A stretch of DNA of 64,000 bases, taken from assembly GCF_036670015.1 (NCBI RefSeq), contig NZ_CP137636.1, positions 1,900,501-1,964,500 of the forward strand, in the 5' to 3' direction. The translations under genes were made by a program, and so were the position numbers. Below are positions 8,422 to 18,271 of this stretch, piece by piece. Source of the stretch: Niallia sp. XMNu-256 (GTDB taxonomy: Bacteria; Bacillota; Bacilli; Bacillales; Cytobacillaceae). The stretch's first letter is position 1. Each line of letters opens with the position of its first letter. The notes under the pieces are model-generated. The model saw only the letters and a list, made by a program, of their open reading frames with translations. It was not told where the DNA came from and made no database searches.

Positions 8422-8440
8422 TATACCCTATGCGGGTATA
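8422..8440 (+). promoter_or_regulatory. CsoR operator upstream of copA
   Basis: A perfect inverted repeat, TATACCC, 5 bp, GGGTATA, matches the known CsoR operator form (TACCC-GGGTA). It lies 17 bp before the copA start. Confidence 0.85.
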
Positions 8441-8457
8441 AGGTGGTGGGGGAAAAA

Positions 8458-10872
8458 ATGAGTGAAAAAGTTATTGAAAATCAATTCCAAATAACCGGCA
8501 TGACATGTGCAGCATGTTCTAATCGAGTTGAAAGAGGATTAAAAAAAATGGATGGAGTGAAAGAAGCAAATGTGAACCTTGCCTTAGAAAAAGCAATGGT
8601 ACAGTATGACCCTTCTTTAACAAGTCCTTCAGATATAACAAAAAAAGTAAGAGATTTAGGATACGATATTGTAACAGAGAAAAAAGAATTAGTCCTTACG
8701 GGGATGACTTGTGCAGCCTGTTCAACAAGAATCGAAAAAGGTCTTAATAAAATGGATGGAGTGCTTCAAGCAAATGTCAATTTAGCGCTTGAAAAGGCAA
8801 CTGTCGAGTTTAATCCATCCGTAGTGACGACCAAGGAAGTCATTCAAAAGGTTGAAAATCTTGGATACGGGGCCATGATAAAAAGTGATGAAAATGAAAA
8901 AGAGGCTGTTGATTATCGTCAAAAGGAGATTGAAAAACAGCAAAATAAATTTATTTTCTCAGCAATTTTATCATTACCTCTTCTATGGGCCATGGTAGGA
9001 CATTTTAGTTTCACCTCTTTTATTTGGGTTCCGGATGCTTTTATGAACCCTTGGGTCCAGATGGCTTTAGCAACGCCTGTACAATTTTATATAGGGAAAC
9101 AGTTTTATGTTGGAGCTTATAAGGCATTGAAAAATAAAAGTGCCAATATGGATGTACTCGTTGCTCTTGGAACATCCGCAGCTTACTTTTACAGTGTATA
9201 TTTATCTATTGAAACAATTGGCAACAACGCTCACTCAGTTGGTCTTTATTTCGAAACAAGTGCGGTTCTTATTACATTAATCATTTTAGGAAAACTGTTT
9301 GAAGCAAAAGCAAAAGGCCGTTCATCTGAAGCCATTAAGAAGTTAATGGGGTTACAAGCTAAGACAGCAACAGTCATTCGTAATGGAAACGAAACGACTA
9401 TTCCTTTAGAAGATGTTGTAACTGGTGATGTTTTATTAGTAAAGCCTGGTGAGAAAGTTCCAGTGGATGGGGAAGTCTTGGAAGGGACATCCGCACTGGA
9501 TGAATCAATGCTTACAGGTGAAAGTGTTCCTGTAGATAAAACCGTTGGAGACAGTGTGATCGGATCAACGATTAATAAAAATGGATTTTTGAAAATTAAA
9601 GCGACAAAGGTAGGAAAAGAAACAGCTTTATCACAAATCATTAAAATTGTTGAGGAAGCTCAAGGCTCAAAAGCTCCAATTCAACGGACCGCTGATCGAA
9701 TTTCAGGCATCTTTGTCCCGATTGTTGTCGGAATTGCGATCATTACATTTATCGTTTGGTATTTCTGGGCGGATCCAGGGAACTTTGCTGAAGCCTTAGA
9801 AAATCTAATCGCTGTTCTTGTTATTGCCTGTCCATGTGCTCTAGGCTTAGCAACACCAACTTCCATTATGGCCGGATCTGGTCGATCTGCAGAATATGGA
9901 ATCTTATTTAAAGGCGGCGAACATCTTGAAATGACTCATAAGGTGAACACGGTCATTTTAGACAAAACAGGTACAATCACAAATGGTGAACCTGTTCTAA
10001 CAGATGTGATCACAGAGCAAGATGAGACAGAGTTTCTATCTCTTGTTGGTTCAGCTGAAAAACAGTCAGAACACCCACTAGCACAAGCGATTGTTGAGGG
10101 AATTAAAGAGAAATCCGTTTCATTTAGAGATGCTTCTGAGTTTGAAAACATTCCTGGATATGGTATTAAAACGTTTGTAGACGGAAAAGAGGTCCTTGTC
10201 GGTACTCGTCGCCTCATGAAAAAATACAATATTGAAATCGACGATGTTCTAGAGAAGATGGAAGGTCTTGAGAAACAAGGAAAAACGGCTATGTTAGCAG
10301 CGATTGATGGAAGGTATGCAGGAATTGTTGCGGTAGCGGATATAATTAAAGACACATCCACTTCTGCCATCAAACGGATGAAAGATATGGGTCTAGAAGT
10401 CATTATGATTACGGGTGATAACAAAGATACGGCTGCTGCGATTGCAAAACAAGCGGGTGTTGACCATGTAATTGCTGAAGTTCTACCAGAAGGGAAAGCA
10501 GAAGAAGTGAAGAAACTTCAGGCTCAAGGTAAAAAAGTAGCCATGGTCGGAGATGGGATTAACGATGCACCTGCACTTGCTACAGCTGATATTGGTATGG
10601 CTATTGGTACTGGCACAGATGTGGCGATGGAAGCAGCAGATATTACATTGATCCGTGGAGATTTGAATAGTATTCCTGACTCCATCTTAATGAGCCATAA
10701 AACCATGAGAAATATTAAGCAAAACCTTTTCTGGGCCTTGGCTTATAATTCACTTGGAATTCCGGTTGCCGCAGTAGGATTCTTAGCTCCGTGGCTTGCC
10801 GGTGCTGCTATGGCATTCAGCTCTGTATCAGTTGTACTCAATGCCCTTCGTTTACAAAAAGTAAAACTGTAG
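8458..10872 (+). CDS. copA: Cu(I)-exporting P1B-type ATPase CopA
   Basis: From ATG 8458 the product is 804 residues; an upstream GTG at 8443 overlaps the ribosome site AAGGTGG and is less likely. Two N-terminal HMA domains each carry GMTCAAC. The core has TGESVP (actuator), [12 protein letters not shown] (intramembrane Cu site CPC), DKTGTIT (phosphorylated Asp), SEHPLAQAI (nucleotide domain) and [16 protein letters not shown] (hinge), in normal order. It exports Cu(I) across the cell membrane using ATP. The CsoR operator sits just upstream. Nothing is missing. Confidence 0.96.
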   Translation: MSEKVIENQFQITGMTCAACSNRVERGLKKMDGVKEANVNLALEKAMVQYDPSLTSPSDITKKVRDLGYDIVTEKKELVLTGMTCAACSTRIEKGLNKMDGVLQANVNLALEKATVEFNPSVVTTKEVIQKVENLGYGAMIKSDENEKEAVDYRQKEIEKQQNKFIFSAILSLPLLWAMVGHFSFTSFIWVPDAFMNPWVQMALATPVQFYIGKQFYVGAYKALKNKSANMDVLVALGTSAAYFYSVYLSIETIGNNAHSVGLYFETSAVLITLIILGKLFEAKAKGRSSEAIKKLMGLQAKTATVIRNGNETTIPLEDVVTGDVLLVKPGEKVPVDGEVLEGTSALDESMLTGESVPVDKTVGDSVIGSTINKNGFLKIKATKVGKETALSQIIKIVEEAQGSKAPIQRTADRISGIFVPIVVGIAIITFIVWYFWADPGNFAEALENLIAVLVIACPCALGLATPTSIMAGSGRSAEYGILFKGGEHLEMTHKVNTVILDKTGTITNGEPVLTDVITEQDETEFLSLVGSAEKQSEHPLAQAIVEGIKEKSVSFRDASEFENIPGYGIKTFVDGKEVLVGTRRLMKKYNIEIDDVLEKMEGLEKQGKTAMLAAIDGRYAGIVAVADIIKDTSTSAIKRMKDMGLEVIMITGDNKDTAAAIAKQAGVDHVIAEVLPEGKAEEVKKLQAQGKKVAMVGDGINDAPALATADIGMAIGTGTDVAMEAADITLIRGDLNSIPDSILMSHKTMRNIKQNLFWALAYNSLGIPVAAVGFLAPWLAGAAMAFSSVSVVLNALRLQKVKL

Positions 10873-10885
10873 GGAGTGTAGTTCT

Positions 10886-11017
10886 ATGAAAAAATGGGTC
10901 TTGTCAGCTCTTGCTTATTTATTGGTTGTAGTTGGAATCTATTATGCTTATACTACAATTGCCAGCCCCTCAGCAGAGGATGGACAACATACGAATATTG
11001 AACAACATGATGAGTAA
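10886..11017 (+). CDS. Small membrane protein downstream of copA
   Basis: Only 13 bp after copA, ATG 10886 opens a 43-codon frame preceded by GGGAGTGTAGTTCT. The product has a Lys-Lys start, one transmembrane helix (VLSALAYLLVVVGIYYAYTT) and an acidic, His-containing tail (EDGQHTNIEQHDE). Placement before the operon terminator suggests translation with copA and a small accessory role, but I know no function. Confidence 0.65.
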   Translation: MKKWVLSALAYLLVVVGIYYAYTTIASPSAEDGQHTNIEQHDE

Positions 11018-11026
11018 ATGATTTTG

Positions 11027-11057
11027 AATGGTCTCTATCCAATAGGGACCATTTTTT
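11027..11057 (+). terminator. Terminator of the cop operon
   Basis: AATGGTCTCTAT pairs with ATAGGGACCATT, followed by TTTTTATC. It starts 10 bp after the small ORF. Confidence 0.88.
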
Positions 11058-11110
11058 ATCAGGCAATCAGTTTCCTACCTTTAGATTTTAAGCGAGCTAA
11101 GAAGATGGAT

Positions 11111-11256
11111 GGGGATCAACTGTCCGTAAAGCTCCAAGAGTTGAACATAGACTAAATAAGCCGACCGCAACCTTTGCGTGACCAGCATTCTGTGGCTTAA
11201 AGTTTACCATTAGTGGAGAGGAAGGAAAACCACCACTGATGTAAGTTTCACTTTTT
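11111..11256 (+). repeat. Long dispersed structured repeat, copy 2
   Basis: A full-length copy: GGATCAACTGTCCGTAAAGC at the start, AGACTAAATAAGCC in the middle, GTGACCAGC, then ACCATTAGTGG and CCACTGATGTAAGTTTCAC forming a terminal hairpin. It lies between the cop terminator and the methyltransferase gene. Confidence 0.8.
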
Positions 11257-11348
11257 GGAAAAATAAATATTTGTTATAAAAAGATGCATCTTTTACCATA
11301 AATAAATGAGAAACTAAAAATAATTTTAGTTAAGCAGGTGAAGCGGAC

Positions 11349-11966
11349 TTGAACATAAATGAAAAAGTCAAAAGACGATATAATAGAATTTCTGGGATCT
11401 ATGAAATTATGGACAAGATGATTAAAGAGGAATGGAGATTTAATTTACTGTCAAATATAGCTGGTAATGTTCTTGAAGTGGGGATTGGAACAGGGGCCAA
11501 CTTATCTTTTTATCCAACCCATACGAAGTCACTAACGGGTGTTGATTTTAGTCCAAGGATGCTAAAACATGCTAGAGATAAAGTGGCAAAAGGGCATTTT
11601 TCTTTTCCAATTGAATTAGTCGAGGCAGATATACAGTCCTTGCCATTTCCAGATGATTCGTTTGATACAATTGTATCGACATGTGTATTTTGTTCAGTTC
11701 CTGATCCGCTATCTGGTTTACAAGAGCTAAAAAGGGTATGTAAACCGGATGGCCAAATATTAATGTTGGAACATATGAAAAGTGATCAGAAATGGGTGGG
11801 TACTGTAATGGATTTATTAAATCCTTTAACGGTAAGACTTTGGGGAGCAAATATTAATCGAGAGACAATGAACACGATCGAACACTCGGGACTCCTAATT
11901 GAAAAAGATAAACATTTAATGGGTTCCATTTTTAGAGAGTTATCGGTTCGTCCGAATAAATCTTAA
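11349..11966 (+). CDS. Class I SAM-dependent methyltransferase (methyltransferase 11 type)
   Basis: The 205-residue protein carries motif I VLEVGIGTGANLSFYP (about residues 41-56), the acidic SAM-ribose end at TGVDFSPRM, ADIQSLPFPDDSFD and the GQILMLEHMKS motif typical of UbiE/PhlB-like enzymes. It starts with TTG at 11349, as no in-frame ATG fits and AGGTG lies just upstream. Its substrate is unknown. It follows the cop cluster but is separated by a terminator and a repeat, so it is probably independent. Confidence 0.85.
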   Translation: MNINEKVKRRYNRISGIYEIMDKMIKEEWRFNLLSNIAGNVLEVGIGTGANLSFYPTHTKSLTGVDFSPRMLKHARDKVAKGHFSFPIELVEADIQSLPFPDDSFDTIVSTCVFCSVPDPLSGLQELKRVCKPDGQILMLEHMKSDQKWVGTVMDLLNPLTVRLWGANINRETMNTIEHSGLLIEKDKHLMGSIFRELSVRPNKS

Positions 11967-11979
11967 AATCAGCTGATTA

Positions 11980-12020
11980 AAGAATGAAAGGATTGGCGTA
12001 CAACCAATCCTTTCATTCTT
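11980..12020. terminator. Bidirectional terminator
   Basis: AAGAATGAAAGGATTGG pairs with CCAATCCTTTCATTCTT around a 6-nt loop, between the methyltransferase (plus) and the small secreted protein (minus). Confidence 0.88.
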
Positions 12021-12025
12021 TGAAA

Positions 12026-12256
12026 TTATAAGTTATTCATCATATTTTTTGTCTGCTCAGTATTTTCCATCATGCCTCCATCTCCATGACAGGAATTATA
12101 CATTTGTTCTAACTCATTTGTTGATAACTCTGGATGCATTTTTTCCATAAATGGTTTCATTTCTTGAAAACCATCTGTTTGTGCATAAGCAAATGTTCCG
12201 GCTCCACCTAGAACGATCGCTCCTGTTAATAGTCCGATGATTAATTTCTTTTTCAT
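12026..12256 (-). CDS. Small exported protein with conserved Met/Cys-His motif
   Basis: The product of 76 residues begins MKKKLIIGLLTGAIVLGG and has a cleavable signal peptide ending near AYA. The mature part reads EMKPFMEKMHPELS and ELEQMYNSCHGDGGMM, ending MMNNL. This matches a small Bacillus family often mislabelled as an FAD/FMN dehydrogenase. It is far too short for that. Met, His and the Cys-His pair hint at metal or redox chemistry, and it lies next to copper genes, but no function is known. The ATG at 12256 is preferred over 12265 because AAGGA is correctly spaced only from 12256. Confidence 0.7.
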   Translation of the reverse strand: MKKKLIIGLLTGAIVLGGAGTFAYAQTDGFQEMKPFMEKMHPELSTNELEQMYNSCHGDGGMMENTEQTKNMMNNL

Positions 12257-12342
12257 CACTTTCATCTTCCTTCATCTTATACTTATATTTTAACGTTAAT
12301 ATTTGCAGAGATTATGCAGAAACTTTGTAGAACTTGTTAAGA

Positions 12343-12430
12343 TTTAAAACCTCGGATGGTTCTCGATGTTATATTAGCGGTGTTTATCTTACTTGAAAAA
12401 TGAAACGTGAGAACCGTCCCCACGTTTCAA
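12343..12430. repeat. Dispersed GAAACGTGAGAACCGTCC repeat
   Basis: GAAACGTG (12401) with CACGTTTC (12420) forms a palindrome around AGAACCGTCCC, with a decayed related block at 12353-12378 (GATGGTTCTCG). Same family as 1926 and 3346-3502. It lies directly behind the truncated response regulator. Confidence 0.55.
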
Positions 12431-12457
12431 TGGGTCAAGTGCTTATAATAAGTGGAT

Positions 12458-12880
12458 CTAAAGTTGATGAGAATCTTGAATAAGAGTAAGTCCCTTAAAT
12501 GAAATTTGCTGTGGTTGTTTTGTACTTCTTCTTAAGACAGACTCAATTCTAGCAACTAACTCATCTTCATCAAACGGTTTTGCGATGTAATCATCGGCAC
12601 CGATATTAAGCCCTTTTACAATGTCTCCTTTTTCACCTAATGCTGTGAGCATAATAACAGGAATATCCCAAACTTTACGTATCTCTGCGCATACTTCTAA
12701 CCCACTCATCCCAGGCATCATAATATCTAGTAAAATAAGATCAACAGTATTGGATTTTAAGTATTTTAGAGCGTCCAATCCGGACTCCTTTTTTATACAA
12801 TGATAGCCAAGAGGGGACAAGTATAACGATAGCAAATCAAGCATCATCGGTTCATCATCTACAAGTAAAATGGTTTTCAA
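12458..12880 (-). pseudogene. OmpR-type response regulator, truncated after the receiver domain
   Basis: The 140-residue product holds a complete receiver: acidic pair DDEP, phosphoacceptor Asp in LILLDIMMPGMSG, Thr in MLTALG and Lys in AKPFD. It runs into the inter-domain linker (SVLRRSTKQPQ, then FKGLTLIQDSHQL) and stops. OmpR-family regulators continue for another 85-90 residues with a winged helix, and no such coding sequence follows; the downstream DNA is a dispersed repeat. It overlaps the kinase gene by 4 bp. Either the DNA-binding half has been lost, or it works as a stand-alone receiver. It was likely autoregulated with the kinase. Confidence 0.85.
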
Positions 12881-14256
12881 CGTTTGTCCTCCTTAAAGAT
12901 TAACTCAAACTCTGTCCCAATATTTTCTTTACTTCTTACAATAATATCGCCTCCATGAGCCAGGATCAGTTCTTTAATGATGGCAAGACCAAGCCCTGTC
13001 CCACCGAGAGAACGTGTACGGGATTTATCTACTCGATAAAAACGGTGAAAAATGAAGGGAAGGTCCTCCTCTGGAATCCCTTTTCCATTATCTTGAATCA
13101 AGATGTGAATGTCCTTTTTCTGTTTCCAAGCTCTTAATGCAACGGTTGAACCACTTTTTGAGTATTTCATCGCGTTATCTAATAAATTCACAAAAATTTG
13201 CTGTAGTCTTAATGAATCCGCTTTTAACATCAGGTTTGGCTCACAGTCTATTGTAAGCACCATCCCGTTCTCATTAAAAATTGGAGAGAACTTCTGATCC
13301 ACTTTAGTGAAAAATTCATATAAGTTGATTGGCTCTTTCTCAATGATAAAAGTATGTTGATCCATTTTAGCCAGTTCGAATAGTTCTTTAATTAATTTGG
13401 CTAATCGATCCGATTCCTCCACAATGATCGATAAATACTTGTCCTGTTCATCCTTGGGTAAGTTCCTTTTTTTCACAATGTCTGCATAGCCTTTTATATA
13501 CGTTAAAGGGGTTCGAAGTTCATGCGAGATACTCGCTAAAAATTGACTCCGTTCTTTTTTCAAATAGTTTAAATCGGTTGCCAATAACTGAATAGACCTC
13601 GCTAGATCGCCTAATTCATCATCTGATGTGTGAGAGAGCGCAAGCGAATAATTCCCTTTACTAATTTGTGAGGTTGCTTCTTTCATTTTAATAAGAGGTT
13701 TTGTAATCCCCCTTGATAAGAAGATAATGATAACGATCGTGAAAATAACTGAAATGAAGCCTGCGAGTAAAAAGTGTTCATTTAAGGAATATATAAGAGA
13801 ACGAACAGATGCCGTATCCTGAAACATAAAAACATACCCAGAAACACTTTGACCCATTACTATGGGGCTAACCGTAGCAATATAGGGTTTCTGATCCCAT
13901 TTTTCTTCGATCACTTGTCCATTACTTGGAATAGAAGTTATAGGGACTTCTATATATTTCTTAAAGGGATCAACCGGGGTTGAAGCATCAAGTATTTTCC
14001 CTGACTTATTGGTTATGATTACATCTGTATTCGATTCAGATTCCATCAATATAACATGATCAATCATTTCCTCATCGAATTGCTTTTCAAGAATCGCTTT
14101 GTGAGTATTGCCCCGCGATTGTAATGTTTGTAGCTCTTGTTCGACTCTCGATTCTACAATTTCAGCATGTAAAAAGAAAAACATAAAAGTAATTAAACCA
14201 AAGATCACAACGAAAAATAAGATGCCAAGTTTTACTGATAATTTATTCATAACCAT
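12877..14256 (-). CDS. Membrane sensor histidine kinase
   Basis: The protein is about 459 residues: two transmembrane helices flanking an extracytoplasmic sensor of about 130 residues, a HAMP linker, HisKA with phosphoacceptor His in ASISHELRTPL, and HATPase_c with N box LDNAMKYS, G1 DNGKGIPEED, F box FHRFYRVDKSR and G2 GGTGLGLAI. ATG 14256 is preferred because AGGAG is 7 nt upstream; 14262 is only 1 nt from it. The kinase looks intact although its partner regulator is truncated. Copper-related neighbours make an envelope or metal signal possible but unproven. Confidence 0.9.
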   Translation of the reverse strand: MVMNKLSVKLGILFFVVIFGLITFMFFFLHAEIVESRVEQELQTLQSRGNTHKAILEKQFDEEMIDHVILMESESNTDVIITNKSGKILDASTPVDPFKKYIEVPITSIPSNGQVIEEKWDQKPYIATVSPIVMGQSVSGYVFMFQDTASVRSLIYSLNEHFLLAGFISVIFTIVIIIFLSRGITKPLIKMKEATSQISKGNYSLALSHTSDDELGDLARSIQLLATDLNYLKKERSQFLASISHELRTPLTYIKGYADIVKKRNLPKDEQDKYLSIIVEESDRLAKLIKELFELAKMDQHTFIIEKEPINLYEFFTKVDQKFSPIFNENGMVLTIDCEPNLMLKADSLRLQQIFVNLLDNAMKYSKSGSTVALRAWKQKKDIHILIQDNGKGIPEEDLPFIFHRFYRVDKSRTRSLGGTGLGLAIIKELILAHGGDIIVRSKENIGTEFELIFKEDKR

Positions 14257-14336
14257 CATCATTCTCCTAATTTCTAATAACCTCAGTTTACTATAAAACT
14301 TTGAAGATTTTATGCAGAAATGACGTAAAGATTAAA

Positions 14337-14359
14337 CGGGGCGTCACTGTGACGCCCCG
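14337..14359. repeat. Perfect intergenic palindrome (CGGGGCGTCAC-T-GTGACGCCCCG)
   Basis: Two 11-bp arms around a single central T. The same sequence with longer arms is at 18098-18126, and half or decayed copies lie at 355, 3382, 4387, 15070, 19044 and 29028. There is no T-run, so it is not a canonical terminator. Confidence 0.8.
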
Positions 14360-14486
14360 AATATGCCAATTTTCAATTAACTTTAAGAAAATGAGAGAGA
14401 TATTTCATCAATAAGAATGATTGACGATTTAGCCACTTCTGTTACTATTAAACTATTATTTAAACAAAAGGTTAGAAAAATGGGGA

Positions 14487-14924
14487 ATGATGATGAAAGA
14501 GATTATATTAATTGTTGCGGAAATCATTAACACCATGCATGATATTATTCTAGATTTAACAGCATTTGCAGGCTTAGAATTAACGGATAAAGATTTACAT
14601 TTATGGATTATGGGCATAATTGGAATTGTTATCTTTGGTTGTACCCATGTGTTTTTTAAATATCTTTCAAAGTATGGAATTACCGCTATTTCTTTTGTTT
14701 ATACATTTACCGTCATGATTGTTATCGTATTTGCCATCGAGATCCAACAACAAATAACAGGGCGGGGGCAAATGGAATTTGACGATGCGGTAATGGGCTT
14801 ATGGGGATTTTTGCTATTTTTTGCACTATACCTTTTCATAAAAGTGATTCACAAAGGAATGAAATACTTGTTAACTCGGAAAAATAAATCCAATCACCGA
14901 CGGTTTCGGTCGGATTCAAAGTAG
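14487..14924 (+). CDS. Hypothetical integral membrane protein
   Basis: I do not recognise this 145-residue protein. Three strongly hydrophobic helices are visible (about residues 41-60, 67-87 and 104-122), followed by a basic tail (KNKSNHRRFRSD). The N-terminal 30 residues may form an amphipathic helix. Three in-frame ATGs (14487, 14490, 14493) are possible starts; the weak GGGGA fits the third best. No operon partner is visible. Confidence 0.65.
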   Translation: MMMKEIILIVAEIINTMHDIILDLTAFAGLELTDKDLHLWIMGIIGIVIFGCTHVFFKYLSKYGITAISFVYTFTVMIVIVFAIEIQQQITGRGQMEFDDAVMGLWGFLLFFALYLFIKVIHKGMKYLLTRKNKSNHRRFRSDSK

Positions 14925-15467
14925 AATGATCACAGTAAGCACTAAAACAGATTACAAGACCTATGCTGGTCGATTAATTCCATTATTATTAGGATTCGAT
15001 AAAGTTTCCTATTTGAAGATTGCCAAGTCAGCCACAACATTATCAAACATGTTGTGGCTTCTTAACGTTCTTACGGTGAGGCCCGAATAAAGCATTCCAA
15101 GGAAACAACAAGATTAGTAATAGCGTGATAAGGATATTCAACCAATAACGCACTTCGTTTAATCCATTGAAGACGCTATCTTCCATCTATATATTTCCCA
15201 ATGCAAGAACTCTGTTATCATAAAAGAAAGAATATCGAGAAACAGAAATTATCTCATATTCATCCATCACATGGATCATGTTAGTTCGGAACGATTTAGT
15301 TAAACATCAACAGGATGATGAAAATAATCGATCATTATTAGTTGAGCTGGAGGAAATAGTAATGAATAGTAGTAAAATACGTTGCCGTTAAAAAGTAATT
15401 AAGGTTCAAGAACAAGTTCAATTGTTATCATACATAGATTTTAAGCAAATAGATAAGGAGTCAGCCT
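14925..15467. other. Mostly non-coding stretch with one small minus-strand ORF
   Basis: Apart from the small ORF at 15043-15186, this holds a decayed GTGAGGCCCGAA repeat (about 15074) and a 37-codon plus-strand frame (15278-15391) without a ribosome site. The latter looks like a gene remnant. Confidence 0.4.
15043..15186 (-). CDS. Small hypothetical membrane protein (47 aa)
   Basis: ATG 15186 on the minus strand opens a 47-codon frame: a short N-terminus, one clear transmembrane helix (WLNILITLLLILLFPWNALF) and a basic tail GPHRKNVKKPQHV. The upstream GGGA is a weak ribosome site. A strong hairpin, GCCACAACA/TGTTGTGGC (15031-15059), covers its last codons. Coding character is the only support. 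Confidence 0.4.
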   Translation of the reverse strand: MEDSVFNGLNEVRYWLNILITLLLILLFPWNALFGPHRKNVKKPQHV

Positions 15468-17419
15468 ATGACAGAAGCAAAGAAATCCCTCCCTACAAAG
15501 AAATCATCGCTGTTAAAACAGGCTATGGCTGTGAATAGAAAGCCGTTTCCTTGGATAAAAGCATTTTGTGCCGGGGTAGCTGCGAGCTTACCGGTCGTGA
15601 TAGGGCTACTGTTAGGCCATTTTGAATATGGATTGATTGCTGGGTTAGGAGGATTTACTTACCTCTATTATTTCAATATTCCATATGCTCAAAATGCTAA
15701 AAAGCTATTCTTTGTCGTACTTGGTATGACATTGGTTACAGCCCTTGGAACACTTACTGCTGCCCCTTACCCACTTGCAACAGCCATTTTAATAGGGATT
15801 ATCGGTGCAACAGCCATTTTTATATTTGGAGCATTACGAATTGCAGGACCATCTGCCATTTTCTTTGTTTTAGTCTTCGCTATGACAACAGGAATGCCTG
15901 TTCATCCAGAACAAGCACCGTTACGGGCGGGCCTCGTATTTTTAGGTGGGGCGTTAGCATGGATCATTGCGATGAGTGGTTGGTTATTTAATCCGCATGG
16001 ACCAGAAATTCAGATTATGAAGAGAGTGTATTTAGAACTCGCTGCATTTGTTGATTCAGTTGGAACAAAAGAATTTAATGAAGCGAAGAACCGAGTCATG
16101 TCCGTTTTAAAAGAAGCAGAAGAAACCATTAGAGCAGGCTATATACCTTGGAGACAATCAGAATTATTTAAGCGACTGTATGTATTGACTGATCATGCAA
16201 ACCAAATATTTTTATATCTCCTCGAAAATTTTTCAGATAATCATTCAACACTGCCATCCGAATTAGGACAAGCAATCCGGGAAGTGACGAATTCATTGGA
16301 TTATAAGAATAGAAAGAAGCGGAGGAGTAAAAAAATCCTCCAGCCAGAAGGCATGGATGATCATGTGGCTGCCTTATTTAGGAAAATATATGATGCGGAT
16401 GCGGTCATGAATGAACCAACATCAAAAATCAATAAAGAGATTCGTATATATAAACCATCACTGAAGATGATTTTAGGTGGGCCTTTGATAAAAATTCGAT
16501 TGTATTTATTTCAGCTGTACGATTTTGTGTAGTAACGATCATTGCAGCAATCATCGCCTATGAATTTAATTTTGCACGCTCCTATTGGGTTCCATTATCT
16601 TGTGTCGCCGTTATGTCAGGTTCAACCATTATTGCTACCTATCATCGGGCCATTCAAAGAGGGTTTGGTACGATTGTAGGGATTCTTATTGCTAGCTTCA
16701 TTCTTGCTGCACAGCCATATGGATATGTTATCGCTCTATTTATTTTACTTTTGACATTTATGACCGAGCTTTTTATTGTGAAAAACTACGGGTTAGCTGC
16801 ACTATTCTTCACACCAAATGCATTGCTTATGGCTGAAAGCACAAGTCATGGAAGCTTTAGTTTTTCCTATTTTGCTTCAGCGAGACTAATCGATGTAATC
16901 ATCGGAAGTCTTATTGGCTTAATTGGAGTCTGGTTGATGGGAAGAAAATCTGCTTCTAGCCGGATCCCACATTTAGTAGCTAAAACCATTCGAATTCAAT
17001 CACAATTACTCGTACTTCTTTTTTCAGAAGGCGGACGAGGATTGAATTTAGAAGAAAGCAGTGAATTTAAAAAGATGCAAATAAATATGATTCATTTAAA
17101 AACACTCTATTCTACCGCTTCAGGGGAGATTCCAGTCAATCAAAAAGTGTTGGACTCCTATTGGCCAGTGGTATTTTCCATCGAGCATTTAGGATTTTTA
17201 CTAAATAATTGTTCTAAAGTAGAAGATCGACCTATTCTTTCAGAGAAAAAGCTTGCCCAAATCCTTTTTGTTTTTGAAACAATGGCAAACGCTGCTGGTC
17301 GGAAACGGTCAACATCAATTAAACAAGTACCTGAAATTGAATCATTCCCGAGCATACAGAATGAGATCATTCGCTTGCAAAAATCCCTTCAAATGAATGA
17401 TACAAGAATGTATTTATAA
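15468..17419 (+). pseudogene. FUSC family exporter broken by a frameshift
   Basis: Two consecutive frames encode one FUSC (aromatic-acid/fusaric-acid-type efflux) protein. The first starts at ATG 15468 (AAGGAG upstream), has an N-terminal membrane domain and a long cytosolic middle, and stops at 16532. Shifting frame near CCTTTGAT (about 16485) restores DKNSIVFISAVRFCVV and then the second membrane domain (YWVPLSCVAVMSGSTIIA, YHRAIQRGFGTIVGI), which runs to 17419. One missing T would explain it, so a real mutation or a homopolymer sequencing error are both possible. The restored protein would be about 650 residues, normal for the family. Confidence 0.85.
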
Positions 17420-17589
17420 GGAAGTTGGCAAGTACTATTTTTTAGAAGAGGGGTATTATTGATGAAAAATTAACAATAGGGCCCTTAAGAAATGATCACG
17501 TATAGAATACTGTTTCACTTGATCAACCTAATTATATGAATTTATCCTTGTATATTTGTTCCCATTGGACAAAATATGTTTACGGGGCA

Positions 17590-17612
17590 GTGCTGCTAAA
17601 AACAACAGCACC
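17590..17612 (+). other. Hairpin after the FUSC gene
   Basis: GTGCTG/CAGCAC stem with an AAAAACAA loop lies between FUSC and the next small gene. It lacks a T-run and may be a weak terminator or leader structure. Confidence 0.35.
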
Positions 17613-17641
17613 TCCCTATAAAAAACGAGGGAGTGTATTAC

Positions 17642-17857
17642 ATGGCTGATATGAACAAACGTAACGATAACGATACTGGCAAGTCGGCAGGAACTGAACT
17701 AGGTGCTTTTACTGGTGATACGATGCCTTCTGCTCTAGATCCATTTGGTTCAGTTGCAGTTGAAGGTGCTGTTTCCGGCGGACCGATGGGTAACAAAGCA
17801 GGGAAAGATAACGTTAATGACAACAATCATAACTCCCAAACAAGAGATCAAAGTTAA
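17642..17857 (+). CDS. Conserved small Bacillus protein of unknown function
   Basis: ATG 17642 is chosen because GGGAG lies 8 bp upstream. The 71-residue product is hydrophilic, Gly/Asn/Asp-rich and Cys-free, with a conserved-looking centre GTELGAFTGDTMPSALDPFG and VEGAVSGGPMGNKAG. It has no signal peptide or membrane segment. I recall similar short proteins in sporeformers but no function. Confidence 0.6.
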   Translation: MADMNKRNDNDTGKSAGTELGAFTGDTMPSALDPFGSVAVEGAVSGGPMGNKAGKDNVNDNNHNSQTRDQS

Positions 17858-18271
17858 ATAGTCATCCTTTAAACAAAAGGGGATGGGAAGGTAGTGAACT
17901 TCCTAAAATGGGAGATTCTTTCAAATGCTTAACTCATGTCTATCGGATTTTTTAGATAGATAAAGGAAGTTTGTATCTCAACTAAAAGGGCTAATATTGA
18001 AATGATAAGTCTAATTTCTCGCTAAAATAAGGAGGAAATAGGCTTTTTATCTTTCCAAAAAACTTAACATTATAACCCATTTCTTGATGTAACCCCTAAT
18101 CGGGGCGTCACTGTGACGCCCCGATTAAAAAAACCAAAATATAACTTAAATGTTCACCATAATTTAGCCAAATACTAATTGAAATAACACAAATAAGTAA
18201 GTGGATACATTTATCATGTAACGAAAATTTTAAAATGTGACATTTAAGTAAGTGTTAAAGGGGAGAAATTA
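17858..18271. other. Intergenic region with a perfect palindrome
   Basis: No gene is seen. It holds the palindrome at 18098-18126. I looked for a yybP-ykoY manganese riboswitch before the TerC gene, since relatives are preceded by one, and did not find its conserved core. Confidence 0.4.
18098..18126. repeat. Perfect 29-bp intergenic palindrome
   Basis: AATCGGGGCGTCAC and GTGACGCCCCGATT flank a central T, giving 14-bp perfect arms. Same family as 14337-14359. Confidence 0.85.

Noticed and set aside
9246-10706. Minus-strand ORFs of 60-162 aa opposite copA
   Set aside because: All lie opposite conserved ATPase motifs and show no start signals.
14337-14359. Rho-independent terminator reading of the GGGGCGTCAC palindromes
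   Set aside because: No T-tract follows on either strand in the perfect copies, and copies occur at varied distances from gene ends.
18127-18271. yybP-ykoY manganese riboswitch before the TerC gene
   Set aside because: Looked for because relatives often have it; the conserved core was not found.
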